In this document: piece after piece, positions 25,506-38,881 of the stretch | Layout: each line of letters starts with the position of its first letter | How positions within the stretch are numbered: the first letter of the stretch is position 1 | Assembly (NCBI GenBank): GCA_049999725.1 | Contig: JBNGIS010019509.1 | Span: 125,792 to 184,515, forward strand | Origin: Haplomitrium mnioides | Taxonomy: Eukaryota; Marchantiophyta; Haplomitriopsida; Calobryales | Length of the DNA stretch: 58,724 nucleotides | Direction: 5' to 3' | Position numbers and translations under genes: made by a program | Notes under the pieces: generated by a model | The model's database searches: none | The model's input: only the letters and a program-made list of their open reading frames with translations | Told to the model about the DNA's origin: nothing

Positions 25506-26545
25506 TACCAAGTACTTTAACTCATCAAATACTACATCTCTACTCACCCTCAACATGTGTGTAGTAGGACAATAGCACTTGTACCCTTTCTGCTCATTTG
25601 AATATCCAATGAAGACACACTTTTCAGCTTTTGGATCTAGCTTGCTGCGTGTCTTAGCTGGTACATGGATATAAGCAATACAGCCAAACACTTTCAAGTG
25701 TGAAATGTCTAGGCATCTCCCTGTAAACTTCTCTTCTCGCGTCATGCCATGAACTGCAGCTATAGGTGTTCTATTCATAATATAAATAGTAGTAGACACT
25801 ACTTCTGCCCAATAATAGTGTGGCATATTCTTCTCATTCATCAATGCTCTTGCCACCTCTGCTATGTGTTGGTTCTTCCTCTCAACAACTCCATTTTGTT
25901 GAGGTGTATACTTGCATGTTTGCTGCCTTTTAATACCTTCTCTTTGTAGGTAGGTGCGGAATTCTCTGGAGAAATATTCTCCTCCACCATCTGATCTCAT
26001 GCACTTGATTTGCTGCCCCTTCTCTTTTTCCGCCATAGCTCTAAAATGTTTGAAGTGATCAAACACTCCACTATTCTGCTTCATGAAATAGATCCAGATT
26101 TTTTGGAGTAATCATCAACGAAGGTCACATAGTATGCACACCCTCCAATGAATCTTGTTTTTGTGGGACCCCACACATCTGAATGTCACACCTCAAGTAG
26201 CTTCCTTGCCACATATGCATCATGGGGGAATGCTTGCCTTGCCTGTTTAACAAACTGGCATGCTTCATAGATTTTATGCATTCCTTCTACTTTGAACTTG
26301 GGCAACCCACTGACTACCCCTCAGCTGTGCATATTCCTCAGCTTTTGAACATTAACATGCCCAATCCTTTTGTGCCATATCTCTATGTCTAACACAACTC
26401 CCGTACTGTGTACAAACATGGCTTCTGAAATTTCAAGCATGCTCATATCCAATGTGAACATCCTGCCACTCCTACTTCCTTTTGTGATAAGGCTACAATT
26501 GTTTCCTCAATCCTCAATAAACACACCAGTGGGGTTAAACCTGAT
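25506..26545 (-). pseudogene. Copia integrase, broken
   Basis: This copia integrase region starts with the GAG-pre-integrase zinc-binding segment (IWHKRIGHVNVQKLRNMHS) and runs through HSDVWGPT and FVDDYSKK, which carry catalytic Asp residues. It then reaches YTPQQNGVVERKN with the catalytic Glu near 25881-25883, and ends with the C-terminal motif KVFGCIAYIHVPAKTRSKLD. Stops occur after NMHS and before HSDVWG. One A is missing from the A run at 26099-26104, shifting the frame just after YSKK. All three acidic residues can still be read, but only by crossing the breaks. Confidence 0.92.
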
Positions 26546-26935
26546 CTACACATTCTGCTCTACACATTGTCCAACTGAGATCAGATTTTTCTGAATCATT
26601 GGCATATGTATCACATCAAATAGGCACTTTGTTTTGCCATTCTCTAGTATTGTTGGTATGCTACCAATCTGATGGATAGGATGCATAGTAGAATCACTTG
26701 TCTTCACATAACTAGGTGTACTCAAATTTTTGGTTTCCTTAAACCACTCTCTGTGGCCTGTCATGTGATTAGAACATGCAGAATCAACAAACCATTTATC
26801 TCCATCATTGTTTTGCTTCTCATACACTACAGATGAGTATCCATGCTGCATGGCAAACAATATCTCATTGGTTGCCTTGCTGGACCTTGCATAGTTCCTC
26901 TGCACTCTGTTGTTTCTCATGCCATTCAATTTTTT
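26546..26935 (-). pseudogene. Copia protease region, broken
   Basis: Directly downstream of the gag zinc knuckle in the same frame. The aspartic protease motif is KWFVDSACSNHMTG, with the catalytic Asp at 26783-26785. It continues to IGSIPTILENGKTKCLFDV and NLISVGQCVEQN, the usual lead-in to the pre-integrase domain. The frame ends at a TAG (26546-26548) where a CAG codon would fit. The protease would cleave the polyprotein in an intact element; here it is inactive. Confidence 0.88.
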
Positions 26936-27787
26936 GTAGCAATCCTTTGCCATGTGATCTGGCTTACCATAGTAATAGCAGTCTCCTCCTGAATGTTATG
27001 GTTGGCTTCCACTTCCTTTGTTACTCCTCCTGCCTTTGAATTGGCCTCTACCACCAAACTGGTTTGATTGGCGATGCTGATTTTGTGCATTGTCGTTTGA
27101 ACGATCTCTACCAGCATTACTCCTACCATAGCTTCTGCCTCCTCTTCCTCTACCCCTATTAGAGTAGAATGCTTGTTCTTGACTACTTGAGGCACCTCTT
27201 CCAATGTCAAGTTCTTTTGCCACTAGCATGGCAATCAATTGTGAAAAGGATGGGGTTCCTTCTTTCGTCCTCATTGATGTTTTGAATTGTTTATACTCTT
27301 TGCCCAAACCATTCAAGAAAATTGCCACCATGGCACTCTACTTCACTTCTTCTCCAACATTTGCTAGTTGCTCAGCTAGTGATTTGATCTTCAAGGCAAA
27401 ATAATTTACATTCATTTTCTCCTTTTGCAGATTAAAAAATTCCATATGTAATGCTAGCTTCCTTGCATCTAACGTGATGGCATATCTCTCCTTCAGGATG
27501 TCCCAAGCCTCCTTGGGTTTCTTAGCTGCTGACATATAACCCATCATCTTGTCATCGACACTGATGGTTAGCCAGTACAGCAGTTTATGGACCTTCTCTA
27601 CATGCATTTTGAAGACATGCATCTCCTTACTGGATGGGGAGAGGCCTAACACTGGTTGAACTTCATCTCCTATGATGAAATCCCATTGTTCTCTCCCTTT
27701 TATAAAATTGGTCATTTTGATTGACCAAACATTATAATTGTTTTCAGTCAGTTTCGCACTAACTATTTGGGAGATTCCATCTGCCAT
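26936..27787 (-). pseudogene. Copia gag, broken, with damaged zinc knuckle
   Basis: The likely start is the ATG of MADGISQIVSAKL (27785-27787), although the open frame extends further upstream. The N-terminal half has the plant copia gag pattern NYNVWSIKM, KEAWDILKERY and LKIKSLAEQLANVGEEV. An Arg/Gly/Ser-rich nucleic-acid-binding stretch (RGRGRGGRSYGRSN) follows, then a CCHC zinc knuckle at 26939-26980. The second cysteine of the knuckle is Tyr (codon 26969-26971, TAT instead of TGT), so zinc binding would be lost. TAG at 27338-27340 and TAA at 26996-26998 interrupt the frame, both one C-to-T step from Gln codons. No frameshift is seen within gag. Confidence 0.92.
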
Positions 27788-29183
27788 CTTCCGTGCTGGC
27801 TTAAGTGAACTGTAATATCGGCTTTGTAAAGTTTCATGTTTCATGGATTTCAAGTATTTGATGTTGAGTTTATGTAGGAGATTTCTATCTTATAACTGCA
27901 TATAACAAATCATACAGACCTTAATTGTTGCCTTTGAGAAGAATTGTGGCGTGGTGATCCCTACTGATGCCTCTCCAATCAATGATTTCCAACAAAGGCC
28001 AGCTCTGCTTAAAGATCCTTCTTCAACACAGATCTGCTCTCTTCTTCAAATGGATTCAAATCAGTCCACACACACACACACACTTCAATCAGATATACTA
28101 ACTTTGTCTTGTGCACTCTGTTTTTCCCAGCTCTTCGATTGTTGCCTGCTCTTTGATTTGATTCTACTTCAACAAAAACAAAGGACTCTTGATTCTTGAT
28201 TGCTGCTTACTGAACTGATCTCTACTTGAATGCTACCGTCACTCCTTCGATGCTTCTTCACCAACGATTTCTTCCTTAGCCACAAATCAGAAAAAAAAGG
28301 AACTCCCTTCAGTTCTTGCTGTGATTTCTGCAGCAGTGCCTATCCAAGAAGACCTCCTTTGCCTTCTTCAGTCACTCTTCACCAGCGAACAGGAACACTT
28401 AGATTTTTTCTGCAATTTCTGCTGCAACACCTATTCTAGCAGACCCCTCAATTCTGCTTCGATACTACTTTTGCCTTCTTCAAATTTTCCTTACTCACAA
28501 ATCAGAACCCCTCCTTTGATTTTTCCTCAACCAGCCTCCTTCGATTTCGTCTACAGATTTTTTCTTCAGCAGCAAACTCCTTGATTTCTTGCTGACCTGC
28601 GAACGATTTTGATTCGACCTGACCTGCAAACCCCTTCATATTGTTCTGCCCTGCGAAATCCTTCAATTTTTTCTGCCACCAGCGAACACCTTCGACAATT
28701 TTTTTGCTGCTGTGACTTTCTTCAGCAGCAAGTCGAATCGATGAGCAGAACTCTACGAGACTTGCTTTGATTTAGCTGCTTCAACCTCCAATCAAATCTC
28801 CTCCTCTGGGCGATTCTGCTTCGATCAAGAGCTGGCAGAAATTCTCTAGATTTTTGCCTCAAAACTGCCTCGATTTTCCTTTGAGCTGTTTTCTTCCACA
28901 AAATGCTGGCACTCTTCTTTGAATGCTGGAACCCTAAAAATCAGCAAGTCCTTCAATAATTGTCGAATTCTTCTAGTCTGCTGTCTTCAATTCTTCAACA
29001 GCCTTCGATTCTTCAGCAACAATGTCCCTTTCAGCAAACACCAGCAATTTCTGCTCCTCAATATTTCTGCAATCGATTTGATAGTTGGCAGCCTCTTCGA
29101 TGATGGTTTGTTTCTCCTTTTCTTTCTTCTCCTCAAAAGTGTTATGCTCCGCAGTGTTACGCCAATTCCTTTTCCTCAACCTA
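27788..29183 (-). other. Long copia 5' leader (no recognised gene)
   Basis: About 1.4 kb between the primer binding site and gag. On the minus strand it is rich in GAAG/AGAA and in repeated gcagcaga-like words, and it contains a CA run at 28067-28083. Short open frames exist but match nothing I know. Long purine-rich leaders occur in some plant copia elements, sometimes with an intron; I cannot identify splice sites with confidence. Confidence 0.6.
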
Positions 29184-29195
29184 CTCTCATACCAT
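29184..29195 (-). other. Copia primer binding site
   Basis: On the minus strand it reads TGGTATGAGAGT immediately after the 5' LTR. This resembles the usual plant initiator-tRNA-Met site TGGTATCAGAGC, with two differences. Confidence 0.85.
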
Positions 29196-29413
29196 GCGAA
29201 CAATATTGCACTATGATGGAACACACAAATTGCATCTATGGGTGGAGAGAATAATGCGTTGTATTTCACAAGGGCTCGATGGCCTCAAATTACAACAAGG
29301 TGAGGAGTGCTCTCTTGCGACTCCAATCTGCCCCAGATATATTACAAACCCTAGCTAAACTAGGGGGGCTGCCAGCTCAGCCTGGAAGTCTATTAGAGCT
29401 CGACATTTCAACA
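29196..29413 (-). repeat. Copia 5' LTR
   Basis: 218 bp and colinear with 23358-23576, with about 18 differences by eye. Confidence 0.9.
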
Positions 29414-29418
29414 TGGTG
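29414..29418. repeat. Right target site duplication TGGTG
   Basis: Partner of 23353-23357 with one mismatch. Confidence 0.65.
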
Positions 29419-32400
29419 ATGTTGAGAACCATTCAATATAAAAAGGTTGTTAATAGACACAAGAAGAATGCTTAAAAGACTATTGGATGCACAAAGGTTT
29501 TGAAATGCCATGGATACAAGCAAGTTGTTCGAACACCATTGCTTGCAAAAAGGTGTTAGATATACCATTGCATACTAGACAGTTCTTTAAGGACCTTTTA
29601 ATGCAAGTAGGTTGTTGTAGTACTATTGGTCACAAGTGCTTGTTGAAAGACTAATAAATGCAAGATGTTAAAACACCATTGCATGTGAGAACATTTTTTA
29701 AATGTCTTTGGATAAAAGCAAGATGTTAAAACACCATTGCATGTGAGAACATTTTTTATAGACCATTGATTATAAGATAGTTGGTGACAGACCATAAGAT
29801 ATAAGAAGATTGTTTATATACCAGTTTGTGCAAGTGAATTTTTGAAGATTATTAAATGCAAGAAGGTTTTCAAATGCCATTGGATGCAAGCAAGTTGTTT
29901 AAACACCATTAGGAGCAAAACAATGTTTTGTAGACCATAAAATTTTGGATAATTGTTGAAAGACTATCAGATGCAAGAATGGTAGTGATATAAAATTGGC
30001 TGCAAGTGCTTTTCTGATGTCTAAAAACAAAAAGGTTTTCAAATGCTATTGGATACAAGCAATTTGTTCAAACACAATCGCATGCAAAAAGCTTTTTCAT
30101 AGACCATCGCATACAAGACAAATGTTTATAGACCATTGGAAGCAGGAAGGTTGTTCATATACCATTGGCTGCAAGTGGTTGTTTAAAGACTATCAATGGA
30201 AGAAGGTTTTCAAATGCCATTGGATGCAAGCAAGTTGTTCAAACACCACTGCATGCAAAAAAACTTTTTATAAACCATTGTATGCAAGATTTTTCTTAAT
30301 AGACCATTAGATGCAAGAAGGTTGTTCATACACCATTGGATGTATAAGTGATGCTGAGAAACCATTCAATATAAAAATGTTGCTAATAGACACAAGAAGA
30401 TTGCTTGAAGACCATTGGACGCACAAAGGGTTTCAAATGTCATTGGATGCAAGCAAGTTGTTAAAACACAATTGCTTACAAAAATGTGTTTTATAGACCA
30501 CTGCATACGAGACAGCGGTTGGAAGACCTTTGGATGCAAGAAGGTTGTTGTAATACTATTGGCTGCAAGTGCTTTTTTAAAGACTAATAAATGCAAGAAT
30601 GATTTTGAATGCCTTTGGATAAAAGCAAGTTGTTCAAAACACTAAAAGCATGCAAAAACGTTCATCAAACACTAATGGATGCAAGAAGAATGTTGAAAAA
30701 CAAATCCCATTGGATGCAACCAGGTTGTTCAAACACTATTGCTTGCAAAAAGGTTTTTTTAAAGACAATTTCATACAAGATAGTTGGTTATAGACCATTG
30801 GTTGCAAGAAGGTTGTTCACATACCATTGGCTACAAGTGATTGTGTAAGGAATTTTTAATGCAAGAAGTTTTTCAAATGTCATTGGATATAAGCAAGTTG
30901 TTCAAACACAATTGCTTGCAAAAAGGTGTTTTAAAGATAAGACACTAGATAGTTGTTGGAAGACCATTAGATGTAAGAAGGTTGTTCATATACCATTGGT
31001 GTTAAGTGGTTGTTTGAAGATTATTTAATGCAAGAAGGTTTTTAAATGACATTGGATACAAGCAACTTGTTCAAACACATATGCAAGCAAAATGATGTTT
31101 CATAGACCATTGCATATAGGATCATTGCTAATAGGCAATTGGATGCAAGAAGGTTGTTCAAATACCATTAGCTGCAAGTGATTGTGTAAAGACTATAAAT
31201 TGCAAAAAGGTTTTCAAATGCGATTGGCAACAAGCAAGTTGTTCAAACACCATTGCATGTAAAAAGGTGTTTTATAGACCATCACATGCTATATAGTTAT
31301 TGGAAGACCATTGGATGCAAGAGGTTGTTCATATACCATTGGCTTTAAGTGGTTGTTAAAAGACTATTTAATACAAGAAGGTTTTCTAATGCCATTAAAA
31401 ATAAGCAAGTTGTTCAAACATCACTCTTTTTCTAAATAAATGTATAGAAAATAGTTGTTGATAGACCATTAAATGTAAGAAGGTTGTTTATATACCATTG
31501 GCTGCAAGTGGTTTTCTAAAAAATATTAAATGCAAGAAGATTTCTAAATGCCATTGGATAAAAGCAAGTTGTTCTAGCACAATTGCACGCAAAAAGGTTT
31601 TTTTACAGACCATTGCATACAAGATAGTTGTTGATAGACCATTGGATGCAAGAAGGTTGTTCATATACCATTGGATGCAAGGGTGATGTTGAGAAACCCT
31701 TTAGTATTTAAAGGTTGTTGATAGACACAAGAAGATTGCTTAAAGGCCATTGGATGCAGAAAGGTTTCGAAATGCCTTTGGATACAAGCAAGTTGATCAA
31801 ACACCATTGCTTGCAAAAAGGTGTTGTTACAACATTGCATACGAGAGAGTTGTTTGAAGACCTTTGGATGCAAGAAGGTTGTTGTAATACTATTGGCCTC
31901 AAGTACTTGTTTAAAAACTAATAAATGCAAGACCATTTTCAAATGCCATTGGATAAAAGCAAGTTGTTCAAACACAATTGCATGCAAAAGGATTTTTAAT
32001 AGACCATTGTATACAAGATAGTTGGTGATAGACGATTAGATATAAGAAGGTTGTTTATGTGCCATTAAGTGCAAGTTCTTGTTTGAATACTAGTTATTGC
32101 AAGAGGGTTCACAAATGTTGTTGGATACAAGCAAGTTGTTCAAACACCAATACATGCAAAATCATGTTTTGTAGACCATAGCATACGAGATAGTTGTTGA
32201 TAGACTATAGGATGCAAGAAGGTTGTTGATACACTATTGGCTGCAAAGTGGTTGTTTGAAGATTGATAAATGCAAGAAGGTTCACAAATGTTGTTGGATA
32301 CAAGCAAGTTGTTCAAACACCATTGCATGCAAAACCATGTTTTGTAAACTATAGCATATGAGATGGTTGTTGATAGACCATAGGATGCAAGAAGGTTGTT

Positions 32401-35400
32401 GATACACTATTGGATGTGAGTCCTTATTTGAAGACTTATAAATCCAAGAAGGTTTTCAAATGTTGTTGGATACAAGCAAGTTGTTCAAATACAATTGCAT
32501 GAAGAAAGGTTTTTGATAGACCATTGCATACAAGATAGTTTTTGATATACCATTGGATGCAAGAAGATTGTTAGTATACTATTGGATGCAAGTGGTTGTT
32601 TGAAGACAATTCAATGCAAGAAGGTTTTCAAATACAATTGGATTCAAGCAAGTTGTTTGAATACCATTGCATGTGAAAACCTTTTTTATTGACCATTGCA
32701 AACAACAAACTTGTTGATAGGCCATTAGATGTAAGAATGATGTTCATATACCATTGGCTGCAATTGGTTGTTTGAGGACCATTTAGTGCAAGAATGTTTC
32801 AAAATGCCATTAGATACAAGCAAGTTGTTTAAGCACCATTGCAAGCAAAAGGTTTTTTTAAAGACCATTGCATACAAGAAAGTTGTTTATAGACTATTGG
32901 ATGCAAGATGGTTGTTCATATACCACTGGATGCAAAAAGGTTGTTTACAGACTATTTATTGCAATAAGGTTTTCAAATGCCATTGTATACAAGCAAGTTG
33001 TTCAAACACCATTGCATATAAATAGGTTTTCTAAAGACGACAATGTACCAGATGGTTGTTGATAGACCATTGGATGCAAGAAGGATGTTCATATACCATT
33101 GGCTACAAGTGGTTGTTAAAAGACTATTAAATGCAAGAAGGTTTTCAAATGCCATTGGTCACTAGCAAGTTGATCAAACAACATTGCATGCAAAAAGGTT
33201 ATTTAAAGACCATTGCATACAAGACAGCTATTGATAGACCATTGGATGCAAGAAGCCTCTTCATATACTATTAGATGCAAGGAGAATTTTCAAAGTCCAA
33301 TGAATGTACAAAGGTTGTTCATACACACAAGAAGATAGATCAAAGATCATTGAATGAAAAATAGTTTTGAAATGCCAAGTAGTTGATAAAAAATCATTGC
33401 ATGCAAAAATGTTTTGTGAAGATCATTGCATACAAGATAGTTGTTGATAGACCATTAGATGCAAGAAGGTTGTTCATAAACCATTTGTTGCAAGTTGTTG
33501 TTTGAAGACTATTGAATCCAATAAGATTTTCAAGTGCCATTGGATACAAGCTTCAAGGTATATACCAATGTAATCCAAGATTGTAAGCTTCATTAGATAC
33601 AAGCAAGTTTTTCAAACACCATTGCATGCAAAAAGGTGTTTGATAGACTATTGCATATCAAATAGTTGTTTTAAGGCCTTTGGATGCAAGAAGGTTATTG
33701 TTCTATTACACGCTACAAGAGCTTGTTTAGAGACTATAAAATGCAAGAAGGTTTTCAAATGCCATTGGATACAATCAAGTTGTTCAAACACCATTCCATG
33801 CAAAAAGATTTTTTTAAGATCATTGTATACAAGATAGTTAATGATAGACTATTGGATGCAAGAATGTTGCTCATATAACATTGGATGCAAGAGGAATGTT
33901 GAAAAACCATTAAATGTAGGAAGGTTGTTGATAGACACAAGAAGATTCCTCAAAGACCTTTGGATGCAAAACTATTTTTAAATGCCATTGTATACAAGCA
34001 AGTTGTTCAAACACCATTCCATGCAGAAAATTTTTTTGAAAACAATTGCATACAAGATAGTTGGCTATACACCAATCGATGCAAGAAGGTTGTTCATATA
34101 CCATTGGCTGCAAGTGATTGTTTAAAGAATATTTAATGCAAGAAGGTTCTCAAATGCCATTGGATACAAGCAAGTTGTTCAAACACCATTGCATGCAAAA
34201 AGGTGCTTTTGAGACAATTACATGGTAAATAGTTGTTAGGAGACCATTGGATGCAACATGGTTGTTTATATACCATTGGCTGTAAGTGGTTGTTCAAAGA
34301 CTTTTTAATGCAAGAAGGTTTTCAAATGCCATTGGATACAAGCAAGTTGTTCAAACACCAATGCATGGAAAAAGGTTTTTTCTAGACCATTGCATTCAAG
34401 ATAGTTGTTGATAGACTATTGGATGGAAAAAGGTTGTTCATATACTATTTTATGCAAGAGGGATGTTGGAAAACCATTCATTATAAAAAGGATGTGTAAG
34501 AACACAAGAAGATTGCTGAAATTCCATTATATGCACAAAGGTTTCCCAATATTATTGGATCCAAGAAAGTTGTTCTAACATCATCTCATTCAAAAAGGTT
34601 ATTAATAGACCATTGCAAACAAGATAGTTATCGATAGACCATTGGATGCAAGACGGTTATTCATATACCATTGGATGCAAGAAGAATGTTCAAAAACCAT
34701 TAAATGAAAGAAGGTTGTTCGAAAACACAAAAAGATTGCTCAAAAACCATTGGATGCAAAAAGGTTTTCAAATGTCATTGGTAGCAAGAAAATTTTCCAA
34801 ACAACATTGCATGGTAAAAGGTTTTTTTTATAGACCGTTGCATGCAAGATAAACAATGATAGACCATTTGATGCAAGAAGGTTGTCAATATACCACGAAA
34901 TGCAACACAACTATGTAAAGACTATTTAATACAAGAAGGTTTCTAAATGCCATTCATTACAAGCAAGTTTCTTAAACACCATTGGATGAAAGAAGGTTTT
35001 GTCAGACCAATGCATACAAGATATATTTGTTGATAGACCATTGGATGCAAGAAGGTTGTTCATATACCATTGGCTACACATGGTTGTTTGAAGACTATTT
35101 AATACAAGAATGTTTTCAAATCCCATTGGATTCAACCAAAGTGTTTAAAGATCATTGCATGCAAGTAGGTTTTATATAAGCCACTACATACAAGATAGTT
35201 GTTGATAGACCATTGAATGTACAAAAGTTGATCATGGTTGCAAGTGATTGTTTGAAGACTTTTAAATTCAAGAAGGTTTTCAAAATTTCTGTGGATACAA
35301 GCAAGCTATTCAAATACAATTGCATGCAAACAAGGTTTTTTTAGACCACTGTATTAAAGCTTGTTGTTGATAGAACATGAGATGCAAGACAAATGTTTGT

Positions 35401-35948
35401 ATTTCCATGCATGCAAAAAGGATGCTAAAAACCCATTAAATAAAAGAAGGTTGTTCATAGAAACAAGAAAATTGCTCAATGATCACATGATGCAAACAAT
35501 TTTAAAATGAAAATGGATACAAGAAGGTTCTTTAAACACTATTGCATGCAAATGAGTGTTTTATAGACCATGATGTGCATGATAGTTGTTGATAGACCAT
35601 TGGATGCAAGAAGGTTGTTCATATAACATTTCTTGCAAGTGGTTGTTGGAAGACTATTTAATGCAAGAAGGTTTCCAAATGCCATTAGATACAAGCAAGT
35701 TGTTCAAACATTATTGCATGCAGAAAAGATTTTATATAGACCATTGTATACAAAATAGTTTTGATAGACCATTAAATGCAAGAAGGTTGTTCATATACCA
35801 TTGAATGCAAGAAGGATGTTCAAAAACCAATAAATGTAAAGAGGTTGTTCATGGACACAAGAAGATTGCTCGAAGACCATTGGATGCAAAATGATTTTAA
35901 AATACCATTGGATACAAGCAAGTTGTTCAAACACCATTGCATGCAAAA

Positions 35949-35958
35949 NNNNNNNNNN
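35949..35958. other. Assembly gap (10 N) with duplicated flanks
   Basis: The 38 bp before the gap (35911-35948) and the 38 bp after it (35959-35996) are identical. The gap is therefore likely an unmerged overlap rather than missing sequence. Confidence 0.9.
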
Positions 35959-38881
35959 GATACAAGCAAGTTGTTCAAACACCATTGCATGCAAAATAGT
36001 TTTCTAAAGACCATTGCAAACAAGTTGTTGACAATTCATTGGATGCAAGAAGGTTGTTCATTTCACATTGGATCCAAGTGGTTGTTTAAATATTATTAAA
36101 TGCAAGAAGGTTTTTAATGCCATTGGTCACTAGCAAGATGATCAAACACTATTGCATGCAAAAGACGTTTTGGTAGACTATTGCATACAAGATTGTTGTT
36201 GATAAACCATTGGATGCAAGAAGGTTATTCATATACCACTGGATGCAAGAGGGATGTTGAAAAGTCATTCAACATAAAAAGGTTTTTAATAGACACAAGA
36301 AGATTTCTCTAAGTGTGTTGGATGCAAAATTGTTTTCAAAGGCCATTGGATAAAGCAAGTTACTCAAAGCCAATTGCACCCAAAAAGGTTTGTTATAGAC
36401 CATTGCATACAAGTTTGTTGTTGATAGACCAATTGATGGAGAAAAAAATGGTCATATACCATTGCATAAAAGAAGGATTTGTAAAACCCATTGAATGTAT
36501 GAAGGTTGTATATAGAAAGAAGAACATTCCTCAAAGACAATTGGATGCAAAACCATTTCAAATGCCATTGGATGCAAGCAAGTTCTTCGACCACTAATAC
36601 ATGCAAAAATGTTTTTTTTTTCTCTAGACCATTACATACAAGATAGCTAGTGGTAGATCATTGGATGCAAGGGTGATGTTGAGAAACCACTTAATGTGAA
36701 AAGATTGTTAATATACACAAGAAAATTGCTAAAAGACAATTGAATGCAAAAATTTTTGAAAGGCCATTGGACTCAATCAAGTTGTTCAAACACCATTGCT
36801 TGCAAAAATGTGTTTGATACACCATTGCATGCGAGATAGATGTTAAAGACCTTTGGATGTGAGAATGTTGTTGTAATACTATTGGCCACAAGTGCTTGTT
36901 TGAAACCTAATAAATGCAAAAAGGTTTTTGAATGCCTTTAGATAAAAGCAAGTTGTTTCAACAACATTGCATGCAAATAAGTTTTTGATGGACCATTGCA
37001 TACAAGAGAATTGGTAATAGACCATTAGATGTGAGAAAGTTGTTTATATACAATTTTTTACAAGTGGTTTTTTGAAGACTATTTAATGAAAGAAGGTTCT
37101 CAAATGCCATTGAATGCAAGCAAGTTGTTCAAACAATATTGAGACCAAAAAGATGTTTTGTAGACCATGGCATATAAGATAGTTGTTGAAAGACCATTGA
37201 ATGCGAGAAGGTTGTTGATATACCATTGATTGCAAGTGCTTGTTTGAAGACTTTTAAAAGCAAGAAGGTTTTCAACTGCCATTGGATACAAGCAAATTGT
37301 TCAAACACTATTTCGTGAAAAATGATTTTTCATAGAGCATTGCATATGGGAAAGTTTTTGATAGACCATTGCATATGGGAAAGTTGTTGATAGACCATTG
37401 CATGCAAGAAGGTTGTTTATATACCATTATCTAGCAATGCTTGTTGAAGACTCTTTATTGCAAGAAGATTTTACAATGCAATTAGACACAAACATGTTGG
37501 TCAAACACCATTGCCTGCAAAAAGTGTGTTTTATAGACCATTACATATAAGATAATCGTTGATAAACCATTGGTCACAAGAAGGCTTTTCATATACTGTT
37601 GGCTGCAAGTGCTTGTTTAAAGACTATTAAATGCAAGAATGTTTTCAAATGTCATTGAAAAAAGCAAGTTGTTCAAACACAGTTGCATGCAAAAAGGTTT
37701 CTTCTTAAACCATTGCATACAAGATAGTTGTTGATAGACTATTTGATGCAAAAAGGTTTTTCATTTACCATTGGATGAAAGAGTGATTTTGAAAAACCAT
37801 TCAATATAAAAAGGTTGTTAAAATACACAAGAATATTGCTCAAAGACCATTGGAACCAAAAAAGTTTTCAAATGTCATTGGATACAAGAAAGTTGTTCAA
37901 ACACCAATGCTTGCAAAAAGGTGCTTTATAGACCATGGCATACCAAAAAGTTGGTTAACAACCTTTGGATGCGAGAAGCTCTTTACAAACCACTAGTTGC
38001 AAGTGGTTGTTTCAAGACTATTCAATAGAAGAAGATTTTTCAAATGCCATTGGATACAAGCAAGTTGTTCAAACACCAATCCATGCAAAAAGGATTTTTA
38101 TAGACCATTTCATGGAAAATTGTTGTTGATACATGATTGGATGTAAAAAGGTTGTTCAAATACCATTGGATGCAAGCTGAATGATTAAATGTAAAAAGGT
38201 TGTTGATAGATAGAAGAAGATTGCTCAAATACATTTGGATGCAAAAAAACATTTAAAAATGTGATTGGATACAATCAAGTTTTTCAAACACCATTGCATG
38301 CAAAAAGGTTTTCAAAGACAGTTCCAAGCAAAGTAGTTGGCTATAAACCATTCAATGTAAGAAGGTTGTTCATATAACATTGGTTACAAAGGATTGTGTA
38401 AAGACTTTTTAATGCAAGATAGGTTTTCAAATGCCATGGGAAACAAGCAACTTTTTCAAACACCATTGCATGCAATAGGGTGTTTTTTAGACCGTTGTAT
38501 AGTGGAAAGATGTTGAAAGACCATTGGATGCAAGAAGGTTTTCAAATCCCATTGGACACAAGCAAGTTGTTCAAACATCATTGCATTCAAAAAGGTACTT
38601 TAAAGACAATTTCACTCGAGCGAGTTGTTGAAACACCATTGGTTGCAAGAAGGTTGTTGATGTACTATTGGCTACAACTAGTTGCTTAGAGACTATTAAA
38701 TGCAAGAAAGTTTTCAAATGCCATTGAATACAAGCAATTTTTTCATTCATTATTGCATAGAAAAAGGTTTTTTTAAAAGACCATTGCATACAAGAAAGTT
38801 GTTGTTGCTAGATTGTTAGATGCAAGAATGTTGTCTACATACCATTATCTCCAAGTGGTTATTTGAAGACCATTTATTGCA

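Larger units (their letters stand above)
23358..29413 (-). mobile_element. Ty1/copia LTR retrotransposon, full length but degenerate
   Basis: A 6,056 bp element inserted in the satellite and read on the minus strand. It has two LTRs (219 and 218 bp, about 8% different by eye), a primer binding site directly inside the 5' LTR, a polypurine tract directly inside the 3' LTR, and a near-perfect 5 bp target duplication. Between them lie gag, protease, integrase, reverse transcriptase and RNase H, the copia order. The gag type and the RT/RNase H motifs fit a Tork/TNT1-like lineage, which I infer without an alignment. In-frame stops and at least four single-base frameshifts show it is inactive. A long leader of about 1.4 kb precedes gag. 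Confidence 0.93.
29414..38881 (+). repeat. Satellite block 4
   Basis: Same satellite as blocks 1-3. It includes a two-monomer local duplication: the 41 bp at 29660-29700 are repeated exactly at 29718-29758. It also contains a one-monomer duplication around gcatatggg at 37342 and 37371, and a 10 N gap. Its last 860 bp resemble 42583-43437. It ends at an orientation switch. Confidence 0.93.

Noticed and set aside
28973-29269. Open frame across the copia 5' LTR and leader
   Set aside because: It starts inside the LTR and crosses the primer binding site; there is no recognised domain.
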